This document shows, piece after piece, positions 34,182 to 43,017 of a stretch of 64,000 nucleotides of DNA. Location: assembly GCF_003846175.1 (NCBI RefSeq), contig NZ_ML123048.1:533121-597120 (forward strand), written 5' to 3'. The notes under the pieces are model-generated. The model saw only the letters and a program-made list of their open reading frames with translations, had not been told where the DNA came from and ran no database searches. Position numbers and translations under genes: made by a program. The stretch comes from Streptomyces sp. ADI95-17 (GTDB lineage: Bacteria; Actinomycetota; Actinomycetes; Streptomycetales; Streptomycetaceae). Numbering within the stretch: the stretch's first letter is position 1; every line of letters begins with the position of its first letter.

Positions 34182-36827
34182 CTACGGATGCGCCGGGATC
34201 ACACAGTCGTCCTCCTGCGCGGGTGCGCGCCCGGTCGGCCAGGCCACTCCCTCGAACGTCAGCCGTTTCGAGCCGGGTTCGAGATGGACCACGGACAGGG
34301 CCTTGTTGTACGGGTTGCCCGCGTTGGTGAGGCAGATCCAGCCGCCGGCTCCGCGCACCCTCAGATCGGCGTTGAGCTTCCCGAGGTCTTTGCGGATCCG
34401 GTCGGCCGAGGGCACTTCCTGCCCACTGGTGTGGACCGCTCGCGCCAGTGCCCTGGAGGCGGTGAGGACGACGTCGTACGTCACGATGGTGCGCCCGTCG
34501 TCGAGGTACACGTCACCGATGGTCCCGGCCTGGTCCGTGATGCTCTGCCGCAGTGTCTCCATCGCGTCCTCGGCCTCCCTGAGGTAGAGCGGCGGCTGCT
34601 GTCCCTTGTGCTTCGGGTCCTGCTGCCACTTCCGCAGCTCGGTGGACCACGCGTCGGGGTGTGCCGGGGCGGCGTAGCGGATGGTGACGGACGGTTTCCC
34701 GGATCCCGGGTCGCCCTGGAGCAGGGCGCGGTGCCGGTCGTCGAGGCGCTGGTCGAGGGTGGTGGCGTCGGAGCCGGTGATCACCGTGTACGACTTCTTC
34801 TCGCGGCAGTAGGTGGTGGCCAGCTTGTTGACGAACAGTTTCAGATGGAGGGCGCGGCCCGCGAAGTAGATGACGTGGGCGTTGGAGCGGCAGATGTTTC
34901 CCGCGAAGTCCTCGAACTCGTTGGGGGTGACGCCCGCCTCCTCGACGTCCGGGGACTCGAAGCGCATGTCCTGGACCCCGCCCTGTGCCTTGCCCGCTCT
35001 GGCCTCGGCGAAGGCGTCCCGCAGCGAGCGGTTGTAGTCGTCGCCGGGCCGGTCGTCGGTGACCAGGGCGGTCTCCGCCCCGGCGAGTCGGGGGTCGAAG
35101 GCGAGCAGTGCGCGGGCCTGGTCCTTGGTGGTGGAGACGGCCCGGGCGAGCCCGGGGAAGGGAACCGTTTCCTTCCCTTCGGGGTTGGAGAAGTCGTCGG
35201 CCGTCACCACACTGGCGACGGCCGGGAGCTTCAGCGTGTTGGTCACGTACGTGAGGGCTTCCTTGGTCTTCGTCACGCTGAGGTTGAACCCGACGACGGC
35301 CCGCAGGTCGGGTTCCTGGCGCTGGAGCTGATCGACCGTGCCGCGCCATTCCCCGTAGCCCTTTCCCGGGTTGGCGAGGACGAGGCGGATGGGCGGCTTC
35401 GCGGAATCCACGCCGTTCGCTCCGGCCTGGGCCAGATAGGCCCCCTGGATCTCGCTGAGGATCTGGCGCTGGACCGCCGGGTTGTCCGACTCCATGGGGA
35501 TGAGCAGGGCGACGGTGGCGTGCTTCGCCGCGGCGACCGCCTTGTTCTGTTCCGCGATCCGCGCGAAGACCTCGGGCATCCCGTCGTAGGTGGGCATGAA
35601 CACGCCGCTGCCGTCGGAGACGCCCAGGCACTCCTCGCCGTGCACCTGAAGTCCGTTGCCGCAGCTCTCCGGCTCGCGGAAGAAGCCGTAGTAGGTGCCC
35701 AGTCCGGCCGCGGCGAGCGCCAGTGCCGTGACCACGGCGGTCACCGGCCCCAGGATCCGGCGACCGGGCCGGCGGCCGGGCTGCGGGTCGGGCGCGTCGT
35801 CCAGGGTGATCTGGACCAGGCGGCTCGGCAGCGGGGTACGGCCGCCGCGGCTCCGTTCCTCCGCGACCCGCACCCGCTCGCCGAAGCGCTCCTCGATCGC
35901 CTCCGCGAGGGCGGCCGCCGCCGCGGCGGGCTTGGCGCCCTCCGTGGGCGTGGCCCCGTCCGGCTGTGAGGTGGTGACGACCACGGGGTACACGCGAAGC
36001 GCGCGGAACTCCCCGTCGTACGCCTCCATGAGCCTGTCCCGGATGACCCGCCGCGCGTCCACGGTGTCCACGTCCGGCAGCAGGAGCACGGGGCGGCGGG
36101 CCCGGTTGAGGCGGCGGACGGCACCGTAGTGCGCGTCGATGTCGGCGAGCAGGGCCTCGACGAGCAGCAGCTGTTTCGCCGCCGCGGGCTCGCTGCGCAG
36201 CCGTTCCAGCTCTTCGCAGACGGCCTCGAAGGTGCGCTGCCGGGGAAAGCGCCGGGTGCCGTACCAGCGGACGGTCCGGTGGTGCGGGAACCTGAGTGCG
36301 TTGACGACCTTCAGGAGCAGGCCGACCAGCCCCCCGCCCATGCGTTCGCTGACGTACGGGTCGTCCAGGAGGGGGTTCAGCCGGGGACGCAGCTCGGGCA
36401 GAGTCTGCCGGCGTTCCTCGGTGATCGCCTCCCTGATCTGCCGCTTCAGGTCGCCGATCTGGCGCGGGTGGGACTGGGTCGCGACGGGCTGCCATTCGTA
36501 GAGCGCCGTACGGGCCGCCGCGAAGCGCGGGAACACTATGGGCAGACCGTGTGCCACCCGGCCGCCGTAGCCGCACCCCTCGGTCATCGCCTGCAACTGC
36601 TCGACGACCAGGCCCTCCTCGTCCTGGCCGGCCGGGACATCGCTCGGATTGTTGACCGGCACGACGCCCCGGTAGTTCCTGAGCAGCGCACCGAGCCACT
36701 GTCTGACGGGGGCGGGCGCACCCTCGACCTGAACGACGAGCGCACCGTATCTGCGCTCGAAGCGCACCCGCTTGCGGGTGAATCGCTCCCTGAAGGTCAA
36801 CTGCGCCAGGACATCGTCCAGCCCCAT
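34182..36827 (-). CDS. One-pass membrane protein with extracellular PBP-type-I domain
   Basis: An 881-residue protein. About 380 N-terminal residues look cytoplasmic and are Arg-rich, with a Rossmann-like strand RPVLLLPDVDTVDARRVIRD but no complete P-loop that I can find. One membrane segment follows (ILGPVTAVVTALALAAAGLG, near residue 365). The remaining ~490 residues resemble the branched-chain-amino-acid-type solute-binding fold, with ATVALLIPMESDNPAV and VIYFAGRALHLKLFVN. This would be a membrane-tethered ligand sensor; no ABC permease is nearby. GGGGAG precedes the ATG. The TATAGT in the palindrome CACTATAGTG at 36863-36872 may be its -10. Confidence 0.65.
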   Translation of the reverse strand: MGLDDVLAQLTFRERFTRKRVRFERRYGALVVQVEGAPAPVRQWLGALLRNYRGVVPVNNPSDVPAGQDEEGLVVEQLQAMTEGCGYGGRVAHGLPIVFPRFAAARTALYEWQPVATQSHPRQIGDLKRQIREAITEERRQTLPELRPRLNPLLDDPYVSERMGGGLVGLLLKVVNALRFPHHRTVRWYGTRRFPRQRTFEAVCEELERLRSEPAAAKQLLLVEALLADIDAHYGAVRRLNRARRPVLLLPDVDTVDARRVIRDRLMEAYDGEFRALRVYPVVVTTSQPDGATPTEGAKPAAAAAALAEAIEERFGERVRVAEERSRGGRTPLPSRLVQITLDDAPDPQPGRRPGRRILGPVTAVVTALALAAAGLGTYYGFFREPESCGNGLQVHGEECLGVSDGSGVFMPTYDGMPEVFARIAEQNKAVAAAKHATVALLIPMESDNPAVQRQILSEIQGAYLAQAGANGVDSAKPPIRLVLANPGKGYGEWRGTVDQLQRQEPDLRAVVGFNLSVTKTKEALTYVTNTLKLPAVASVVTADDFSNPEGKETVPFPGLARAVSTTKDQARALLAFDPRLAGAETALVTDDRPGDDYNRSLRDAFAEARAGKAQGGVQDMRFESPDVEEAGVTPNEFEDFAGNICRSNAHVIYFAGRALHLKLFVNKLATTYCREKKSYTVITGSDATTLDQRLDDRHRALLQGDPGSGKPSVTIRYAAPAHPDAWSTELRKWQQDPKHKGQQPPLYLREAEDAMETLRQSITDQAGTIGDVYLDDGRTIVTYDVVLTASRALARAVHTSGQEVPSADRIRKDLGKLNADLRVRGAGGWICLTNAGNPYNKALSVVHLEPGSKRLTFEGVAWPTGRAPAQEDDCVIPAHP

Positions 36828-37039
36828 CCGTACTCCCCGTTGTCGGACGGCGAATCGGCGATCACTATAGTGTCAAGTAGGCGTAGGAAAACGGAAGTTG
36901 GAGATTCGACATCTTCAGCTGTCGCGGTTGTGCGGGCCGGTCGGCGGGACCGTGCGCACGACGGTCCCGCCCAACGGTTTCGACGGCCCCTTGCCGGACT
37001 CGGGGGTCCTGAACTTCACACGCTCAGGGCGGACGAGGC

Positions 37040-38548
37040 TCAGTGCTCGCAGAGGGAGAATTCTCGTTCGTAGAGCTGATCGTTGTGTTCGTCGACGAAG
37101 AACTTGCGTTCCTGCATGAGTTGTTCGCGGTAGTTCTCAGCCTGTTCGAGCGTCATGGTCGAGGTCGCGGACCACGGTTGCTGCGGCGGCACATCGGATG
37201 TCGAGACGATCTTTTCCGACGGGTCGACCAGGAAGAACGCAAGGATTCTGCGGTGTCCGGGGCGAGTGGGGTCCACGAGGCGGAATGAACCGACGCGGTG
37301 TTGCAGGATGTTCGGGAACGCCAGGCAGCGACCCGCCGGCGTGGACGCCGATCCCAGCATCTGGTTGAGTGCGTCTTCGTCCTCCAGGCCGTAGACCTCA
37401 CGCAGACCGTTGTCGTCGTTCTGTTCGTAGCTCGGGTCGTCGAGTGCCGCCCGGAAACTCAGCCGGCTCTCGGTGATGTTCTCGCTGTCCCAGTAGTAGA
37501 TGCCGGTCGAGACGATCCGCTCGTTCAGCATCCCCTCGACATGCCAGGAACCGCCGGGGTATTCGGGCTTGTCCGGGGTGAGGTGAATAGTGGCGAGCTT
37601 GGCGATGACCTGGAGACTGCGGCCGCGCAGGTCGACCCGGGCGGATTCATCGGGCAACGCGGGCGGGGTGAAGGCCGGGGCGTCCGGGATGACCGGGCGG
37701 CGGTTTTCCCACCAGTCGTCCTGGGCCGCTTCCCATGCACGGAGGGCTTCCGCGTAGGCCTCGTCATCGCTGTAGGAAGCCTTGTCCGGATACTCAGGTT
37801 CCGAGTCGTACCACCCGTACGGATCGGCGTCGATCCGCAGGGGCCTCGGGTGGCGCAGATCGGTGAGCACGTTCTCCAGCAGCGGGCGCATGCGCGCGAG
37901 CAAGTCCGGCAGCACGGAGGCCAGTTCGTGATGAGCCTCGGGGTGGACGTTGTTGACGTACGAACGGAAGGTGACATCGCCGTCGTCACTGACGTCGACG
38001 TCCGTGGGCAGCCACTGGAACCTCTCCGAGAACTCGTACTTCGAGTAGCGGTCCGTCGGGTTCCGCCAAGCCCGCTCGGGCGCGCCGCTCACCTCTCTCA
38101 CCAGGCAGAACAGTGAGGGATGAACCAGATCCAGTACCTGGCCGTCGGATCCGGGGTGCCAGTCCTGTTCTGCCTCGGGGACCTGTTCCAGAACCCGGAC
38201 CGCCTCGCGCAGCCGGGATCCGAGCCGGTCGTCGACCAGTGTGTCCGACTGCCACACCCCGTCGACGGCGGATACCTCGATGCCGGTTCGTCCGTCCCGC
38301 AACGAGGCGTAGTGCACGAGTTCGGCGAGCACGTATCGAACCTGTGCTTCGGTGAGGCCCTGGGCGACCGCTTCCTGCGTCCACCTGGCGACGATGTCGG
38401 CATCGTTCATCTTGTCGAACCACGCCGGCTTCGCCCGAATGTGTGCGCTGCACTGCATCATCTGGAGTTCCCGCAGCGTTCGGGGCGCCGCGAACGATAT
38501 GGAACGGGAAGCATGAAAGGGCAGCGGGAAAGCAGACAGGCCGGTCAA
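37040..38548 (-). CDS. DUF4246 protein, probable Fe(II)/2-oxoglutarate oxygenase
   Basis: A 502-residue protein matching DUF4246 from end to end: SRSISFAAPRTLREL near the start and a C-terminal oxygenase-like half. His336-x-Glu338 (GGSWHVEGML), His417 (NILQHRV) and an Arg near 433-434 (GHRRILAFF) fit the facial triad and 2-oxoglutarate ligand of Fe(II)/2OG enzymes. The family is common in fungi and sporadic in bacteria. Codon use is less G/C-biased than the neighbours (rare AGA present). It begins with TTG after AGGGA. It stands alone, 229 bp from a tRNA-Pro. Horizontal acquisition is likely; substrate unknown. Confidence 0.72.
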   Translation of the reverse strand: MTGLSAFPLPFHASRSISFAAPRTLRELQMMQCSAHIRAKPAWFDKMNDADIVARWTQEAVAQGLTEAQVRYVLAELVHYASLRDGRTGIEVSAVDGVWQSDTLVDDRLGSRLREAVRVLEQVPEAEQDWHPGSDGQVLDLVHPSLFCLVREVSGAPERAWRNPTDRYSKYEFSERFQWLPTDVDVSDDGDVTFRSYVNNVHPEAHHELASVLPDLLARMRPLLENVLTDLRHPRPLRIDADPYGWYDSEPEYPDKASYSDDEAYAEALRAWEAAQDDWWENRRPVIPDAPAFTPPALPDESARVDLRGRSLQVIAKLATIHLTPDKPEYPGGSWHVEGMLNERIVSTGIYYWDSENITESRLSFRAALDDPSYEQNDDNGLREVYGLEDEDALNQMLGSASTPAGRCLAFPNILQHRVGSFRLVDPTRPGHRRILAFFLVDPSEKIVSTSDVPPQQPWSATSTMTLEQAENYREQLMQERKFFVDEHNDQLYEREFSLCEH

Positions 38549-38724
38549 TTCTCGTGGTCCCTACAGTCGGTGTGCGGTGGCGGGAAGGATAGCTCGGCAG
38601 ACTGACACCGCAGCCGTGAGCTCTGTCTTCAGCTTGATCGGGACGTACCCCTCGGCCACGCAGGGTTCGAGTGCGCGGTCGTGCGACCGAGCCGGGATCA
38701 CCACAACGACCCCGGACGCACGAA

Positions 38725-38756
38725 AGGCCGCCCTCTCATGGATGAGAGAACGACCT
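38725..38756 (-). terminator. Terminator after second tRNA-Pro
   Basis: A nearly perfect 15-bp stem with G-T pairs lies 22 bp past the tRNA 3' end on the minus strand, comparable in placement to the hairpin at 283-318. Confidence 0.7.
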
Positions 38757-38777
38757 CCGACCTGCGTTTCCGCACAG

Positions 38778-38851
<74 letters not shown>

Positions 38852-38977
38852 ATGCCCGCCTGACCTGGGGTTTCCCCCTGGCTGAACGCGCATGAGAACA
38901 ATACCGCACTCGGGCGGGTGGTCACGAACGCCTTTACCGCTTGACCTCAACCGCGCTTGATGTTCAACGCTGGTCCC

Positions 38978-39679
38978 ATGACGAACACCACCGCCGCACC
39001 GGCGCGCGACCATCGTGACATGTACCGCCTGATGAGCCTGATGACCGGGGCAGAGAAGCACGGCCCTGCGGCGACCTCCACCCTCGACGTCCTCTGGGTG
39101 CTGTACGACCGGGTACTGCGGGTGACGCCGGACACCGTCGACGCGCCCGACCGCGACCGGTTCCTGCTGTCCAAGGGGCACGGGCCGATGGCCTACTACG
39201 CGGTGCTGGCCGCGCACGGGTTCTTCGGCGAGGAGCTGCTGCCGGGGTTCGGGTCGTACGGATCGCCGCTCGGGCACCATCCGGACCGGATGCTGGTGCC
39301 GGGGGCCGAGATCGGCAGCGGGTCGCTGGGGCACGGGTTGCCGCTGGCCGTGGGGAGTGTGCTCGGGCTTCGGGCGCAGGGGCTCACCGACCCCCGGGTG
39401 TGGGTGCTGGTCGGCGATGCCGAGCTGGACGAGGGCAGTAATCACGAGGCGCTCGCCTACGCGGGCCCGGCCGGGCTGGAGCAGCTGCACACCGTGGTGA
39501 TCGACAACGCTTCGGCCTCGTACGCCCGGCCGGGCGGGATCGCGGCCCGGTTCGAGGCGGCGGGCTGGTCGGTCGCCTCCGTCGACGGGCGGGACCACGA
39601 GGCGCTGTACGCGGCCTTCACCGCGCCGCACCCCGGGCGGCCCCGGGCCGTGGTCGCGCACGTCGACCCCAAGCCCTGA
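38978..39679 (+). CDS. Transketolase N-terminal subunit
   Basis: A 233-residue thiamine-diphosphate-binding half of a split transketolase. GSLGHGLPLAVG and GDAELDEGSNHEAL match the GDGE...(N) cofactor site, and SKGHGPMAYYAVLAAHG matches the substrate side. The partner half is 55 bp downstream. ATG at 38978 has no Shine-Dalgarno; TTGACC at 38941-38946 places the expected start point near the ATG, so the mRNA may be leaderless. Split transketolases may act in pentose metabolism or in making special sugars or aminoshikimate-like compounds; no such cluster is seen here. Confidence 0.86.
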   Translation: MTNTTAAPARDHRDMYRLMSLMTGAEKHGPAATSTLDVLWVLYDRVLRVTPDTVDAPDRDRFLLSKGHGPMAYYAVLAAHGFFGEELLPGFGSYGSPLGHHPDRMLVPGAEIGSGSLGHGLPLAVGSVLGLRAQGLTDPRVWVLVGDAELDEGSNHEALAYAGPAGLEQLHTVVIDNASASYARPGGIAARFEAAGWSVASVDGRDHEALYAAFTAPHPGRPRAVVAHVDPKP

Positions 39680-39734
39680 TCGCACCGGGCGAACGGCCGA
39701 ATCCACCGCACACAGCACGAGAGGGACACTTCAG

Positions 39735-40637
39735 ATGGACACGATGCGTGACCGCTTCATCACCACCACGTCGCAGCTGCTGGACGAGGACCCGCGCCTC
39801 GCCCTGGTCCTGGCCGAGATCAGCCGGGACGGCTTCGGCCCCGCCGCACGGGCCCATCCGGACCGGGTCGTCAATGTGGGAATCAGGGAGCAGCTGCTGA
39901 TCGGGGCGGGTGCCGGGATGGCGCTCACCGGGCTGCGGCCGATCGTGCACACCTTCGCCAGCTTTCTGGTGGAGCGGCCGTTCGAGCAGGTGAAGCTGGA
40001 CTTCGGCCACCAGGGAGTGGGCGGGGTGCTGGTGAGCGCCGGAGGCTCGTACGACTGGCCCGCCGGTGGGTTCACCCATATGTCGCCGGGCGATGTCGCG
40101 CTGCTGGACACACTCGACGGCTGGACGGTCCATGTGCCGGGCCACCCGGACGAGGCCGAGGAGCTGCTGCGGCAGGCCGCGGCCGGGGACGGCCGGGTGT
40201 ACGTACGGCTGTCGCTGCAGTCCAACGAGCGGGCGCGGCCGGTCGGCGCGGGGGCCGGGTTCACCGCGGTGCGGGAGGGGACGGACGGGGTGGTGATCGC
40301 GGTCGGGCCGATGCTCGACAACGTGCTCGCCGCGACCGAGGGGCTCGACGTGACGGTGCTGTACGCGACGACGGTGCGTCCGTTCGACGCGGCCGGGCTG
40401 CGGCGGGCGGTGGGTGATCACCGGGCCGCCGATGTGGTGATCGTCGAGCCGTATCTGGCGGGCACCTCGACCGCTGCCGCCAATGACGCGCTCGCCGAGC
40501 TGCCGCACCGCGTGCTGGGGCTGGGTGTGGGGCGGGCCGAGCTGCGCAAGTACGGGGAGATGGACGAGCACCTCGCCGCGCACGGGCTGGACGCGCGGGG
40601 GCTGCGGGAGCGGATCGGCGGATTCCTCCGCCGCTGA
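39735..40637 (+). CDS. Transketolase C-terminal subunit
   Basis: A 300-residue pyrimidine-binding and C-terminal half, with the start of the Pyr domain NVGIREQLLIGAGAGMALTG and the later TVLYATTVRPFD. The conserved Glu in IREQ activates the thiazolium ring. It is preceded by GAGAGGGAC. It forms a heteromeric transketolase with the preceding gene. Confidence 0.86.
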   Translation: MDTMRDRFITTTSQLLDEDPRLALVLAEISRDGFGPAARAHPDRVVNVGIREQLLIGAGAGMALTGLRPIVHTFASFLVERPFEQVKLDFGHQGVGGVLVSAGGSYDWPAGGFTHMSPGDVALLDTLDGWTVHVPGHPDEAEELLRQAAAGDGRVYVRLSLQSNERARPVGAGAGFTAVREGTDGVVIAVGPMLDNVLAATEGLDVTVLYATTVRPFDAAGLRRAVGDHRAADVVIVEPYLAGTSTAAANDALAELPHRVLGLGVGRAELRKYGEMDEHLAAHGLDARGLRERIGGFLRR

Positions 40638-40689
40638 TCCGGGCGGAGCGGGCCAGAGCGGGGCGGGCGGCGACGTGGTGGTGCGGGGG

Positions 40690-40738
40690 AGCACGGCGAC
40701 GCCGCCGGTGGTGGTGTGACCGGCGGCGTCGTTGTGCT
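40690..40738. terminator. Bidirectional terminator
   Basis: A perfect 13-bp inverted repeat (40697-40709 and 40719-40731), with an outer AGCAC/GTGCT pair (40690-40694 and 40734-40738), ends both the transketolase genes and the convergent beta-helix operon. Confidence 0.8.
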
Positions 40739-40800
40739 GTGGTGTGGTGGTTGTGCTTCGGCTGCGTGTCGCCGGGCGGGCCGGCGGCGCGGAGGAGCCG

Positions 40801-43017
40801 CTACGGGTGGACGAGCACCTGGGACAGTGCCACGCGGCCGGTGCCGGACGTCACGATCCGCACCGTGCGGGTACGGCTGTCCAGGTCCAGGACCGTCGGG
40901 CGCAGCGCCTTCCCGCTGACGTGGATCGTTCCGTCGTCAGTGACCACGTCGAAGTCGGCGGTCGTCGAGGAGGAGTTGTTCCAGATCTCGATCTGGCGGA
41001 TCCGCCGCTCGGTGCCCAGGTCGACCTGCCACCAGGCGCCCGCCTCGGACAGGGTGCGGGTGTCCGTGTTGGTGTCGCCGTCCAGGGCGAGTGCCGCGTC
41101 CGCCGTGCCCTCGGTGGAGGACTGGGTGGCGGTGCCGGTGCGGGCCAGGTCGGTGCGCAGCTGCTCGACGGGGCCGCCGTGGGCGCCTGCCCGGCTCGCG
41201 ACGGCGAGGGCCTCGGCCGGCAGCCGGTCCAGGCCGGTGAGGTTGTCCGTCATGACCGAGCCCTTGCCGCCGAGTGCGGGCGCGGCGGTGTCGGTCCAGT
41301 TGCCCCGGGCGGTGTTCTCGATGCCGTAGTCCGCCCAGTTGGAGACCCACTTGTACCCGATCCGGGTGATGACATTGCGTTCGACGCGGATGTGCGAGGA
41401 CTGCTCGTCGAGGTAGATGCCGTTGCCGTCGCGCTCGGTGTTGCCGAAGGCGGAGCGGTTGATGTAGTTGCCGGACAGGACCGTGCCCGGCTGGGCGCCC
41501 TGGGTGTAGATGGCCCCGCCGTCGTGCTGCTCCCGGGCGACCTCCATGACGTCGGTGATCCGGTTGCCGGTCACCTTGTTGTCGCGCAGGACGGACTTCT
41601 GGGACTCGGGCTGGTTCCAGCCCCAGCCGACCGAGATCCCGGAGTACGGGAGGTGGTCCAGGCTGTTGTGGTCGATGGTCAGCCCGGCCTCGTACCCGGC
41701 CCAGATGCCCACCGAGTCGGTGTACTCGACTCCGGAGCGGGTGATGGTGTTGTACGCGACGGTGTTCCGCTCCCCCGCGAGCGCCGCCGACGGCATCGGC
41801 TCGGTGTCGCCCACGTAGACGGCGCCCGAGGACAGGTCGGTGAAGGACGAGCGGGTCACGGAGCTGTCCTTGGTGCCCGCTTCGAGGATCGCGCCCGCTC
41901 CGCCGAGCCGGGTGAACCGGCCGTTCTCGATGCTGATGTGCCGGCCGCCGCGGACGGTCACCGCCGCGGAGGGCTTGGTGTAGAAGCGGCCCGCGTGGTC
42001 GACGGGGCCGGTGGCTCCGGTCAGGGTGAGACCGGCCTGCATTCCCGCGTAGCCCTCGTCGGTGCCCGGCTGACGGTACGCCGCGTACGCGAAGCCGATC
42101 CCGCTGACGGTGACGTCATGGGCGCCGTCGACGACGAGCAGTTGTTCGGTGTGCGGGGTGACGGTCTGTGCGCGGCGCATGTTCTCGCCCTTGCGCGGCA
42201 GGTAGGTGACGGTGCGGTCCTTCGAGTTCCAGACGAACTCGCCCGGCTGGTCGAGGAGTTCGGGGGCGTTCTCGAAGAAGGCGACGCCGCTGTAGCGGGT
42301 GGAGTCGACCGTGGTGGAGTCCCAGGCGGGGCCGGTGCGATCGGTACCGCTCGCCGAGTTGGTCCAGCAGGGCTGGGCGAAGGTCATGACATCGCCGTTC
42401 ACTGCCGTGATCCGGCAGTGGTAGTTGCGCCAGCGGACCCGGATGACGGCTTCGGCGTCGGTGGGGCGCTGCCACTTGGCGATGCCCGTCGCGACCGCGC
42501 CGGTCATGCCGGTCCTCGTGGCGTCGCAGGTGCTCGCCGCGCAGGCCTCACCGCGGGCGGGGGTGGCGCGCCTGCCGTCGACGAAGAGCTGGCGGGGGGT
42601 GACGCCGGCCGGGACCCCGGCGGTCCAGGTGCCGTCGGCGTTCTGCCGCCAGCCGGTGATGTCCCGTCCGCCGGAGAGGACGGGGCGGGTGCCGGGGGCC
42701 GCGCTCCAGGTGACGGTGCGGCCGTCCTTCCCGGAGTCGGCGGCGCCGAGCCTGAGCGGTTCGTCGAGCTTGTACGTGCCGTTCTTCAGCAGGACCCGGA
42801 CGTCGCGCCCGCTCTCGGTGCGGGCGCGGTCGCGGGCGCCCTCGGGGGTGCAGGGGCGGGCGACCGTACAGGAGTTTCCGTGTCCGTCCGGGGCCGCGTA
42901 CAGGGTGCGGGCGCCCGGTGCGGCCTGGGCGGTGGGGGCGACGAGAAGTGCGGCCAGGAAGGCGGCGGTGGCGGCAGCGGCGGTTCCTCGTACGGTGTTC
43001 AGGGGGCGGCGGTTCAC
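40801..43017 (-). CDS. Secreted right-handed beta-helix protein with F5/8C domain
   Basis: A 738-residue exported protein. A signal peptide (TAAFLAALLVAPTAQAA) precedes a parallel beta-helix (segments such as HISIENGRFTRLGGAGAIL and SVGIWAGYEAGLTIDHNSL), the fold of pectate-lyase-like and carbohydrate-active enzymes. A C-terminal F5/8-type-C (CBM32-like) domain of about 130 residues ends WWQVDLGTERRIRQIEIW ... RVALSQVLVHP. A glycan lyase or hydrolase role is likely but the catalytic residues cannot be named. GTG at 43017 overlaps the M1 peptidase stop (GTGA), so it is the last gene of the locus-B transporter operon. Confidence 0.78.
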   Translation of the reverse strand: MNRRPLNTVRGTAAAATAAFLAALLVAPTAQAAPGARTLYAAPDGHGNSCTVARPCTPEGARDRARTESGRDVRVLLKNGTYKLDEPLRLGAADSGKDGRTVTWSAAPGTRPVLSGGRDITGWRQNADGTWTAGVPAGVTPRQLFVDGRRATPARGEACAASTCDATRTGMTGAVATGIAKWQRPTDAEAVIRVRWRNYHCRITAVNGDVMTFAQPCWTNSASGTDRTGPAWDSTTVDSTRYSGVAFFENAPELLDQPGEFVWNSKDRTVTYLPRKGENMRRAQTVTPHTEQLLVVDGAHDVTVSGIGFAYAAYRQPGTDEGYAGMQAGLTLTGATGPVDHAGRFYTKPSAAVTVRGGRHISIENGRFTRLGGAGAILEAGTKDSSVTRSSFTDLSSGAVYVGDTEPMPSAALAGERNTVAYNTITRSGVEYTDSVGIWAGYEAGLTIDHNSLDHLPYSGISVGWGWNQPESQKSVLRDNKVTGNRITDVMEVAREQHDGGAIYTQGAQPGTVLSGNYINRSAFGNTERDGNGIYLDEQSSHIRVERNVITRIGYKWVSNWADYGIENTARGNWTDTAAPALGGKGSVMTDNLTGLDRLPAEALAVASRAGAHGGPVEQLRTDLARTGTATQSSTEGTADAALALDGDTNTDTRTLSEAGAWWQVDLGTERRIRQIEIWNNSSSTTADFDVVTDDGTIHVSGKALRPTVLDLDSRTRTVRIVTSGTGRVALSQVLVHP

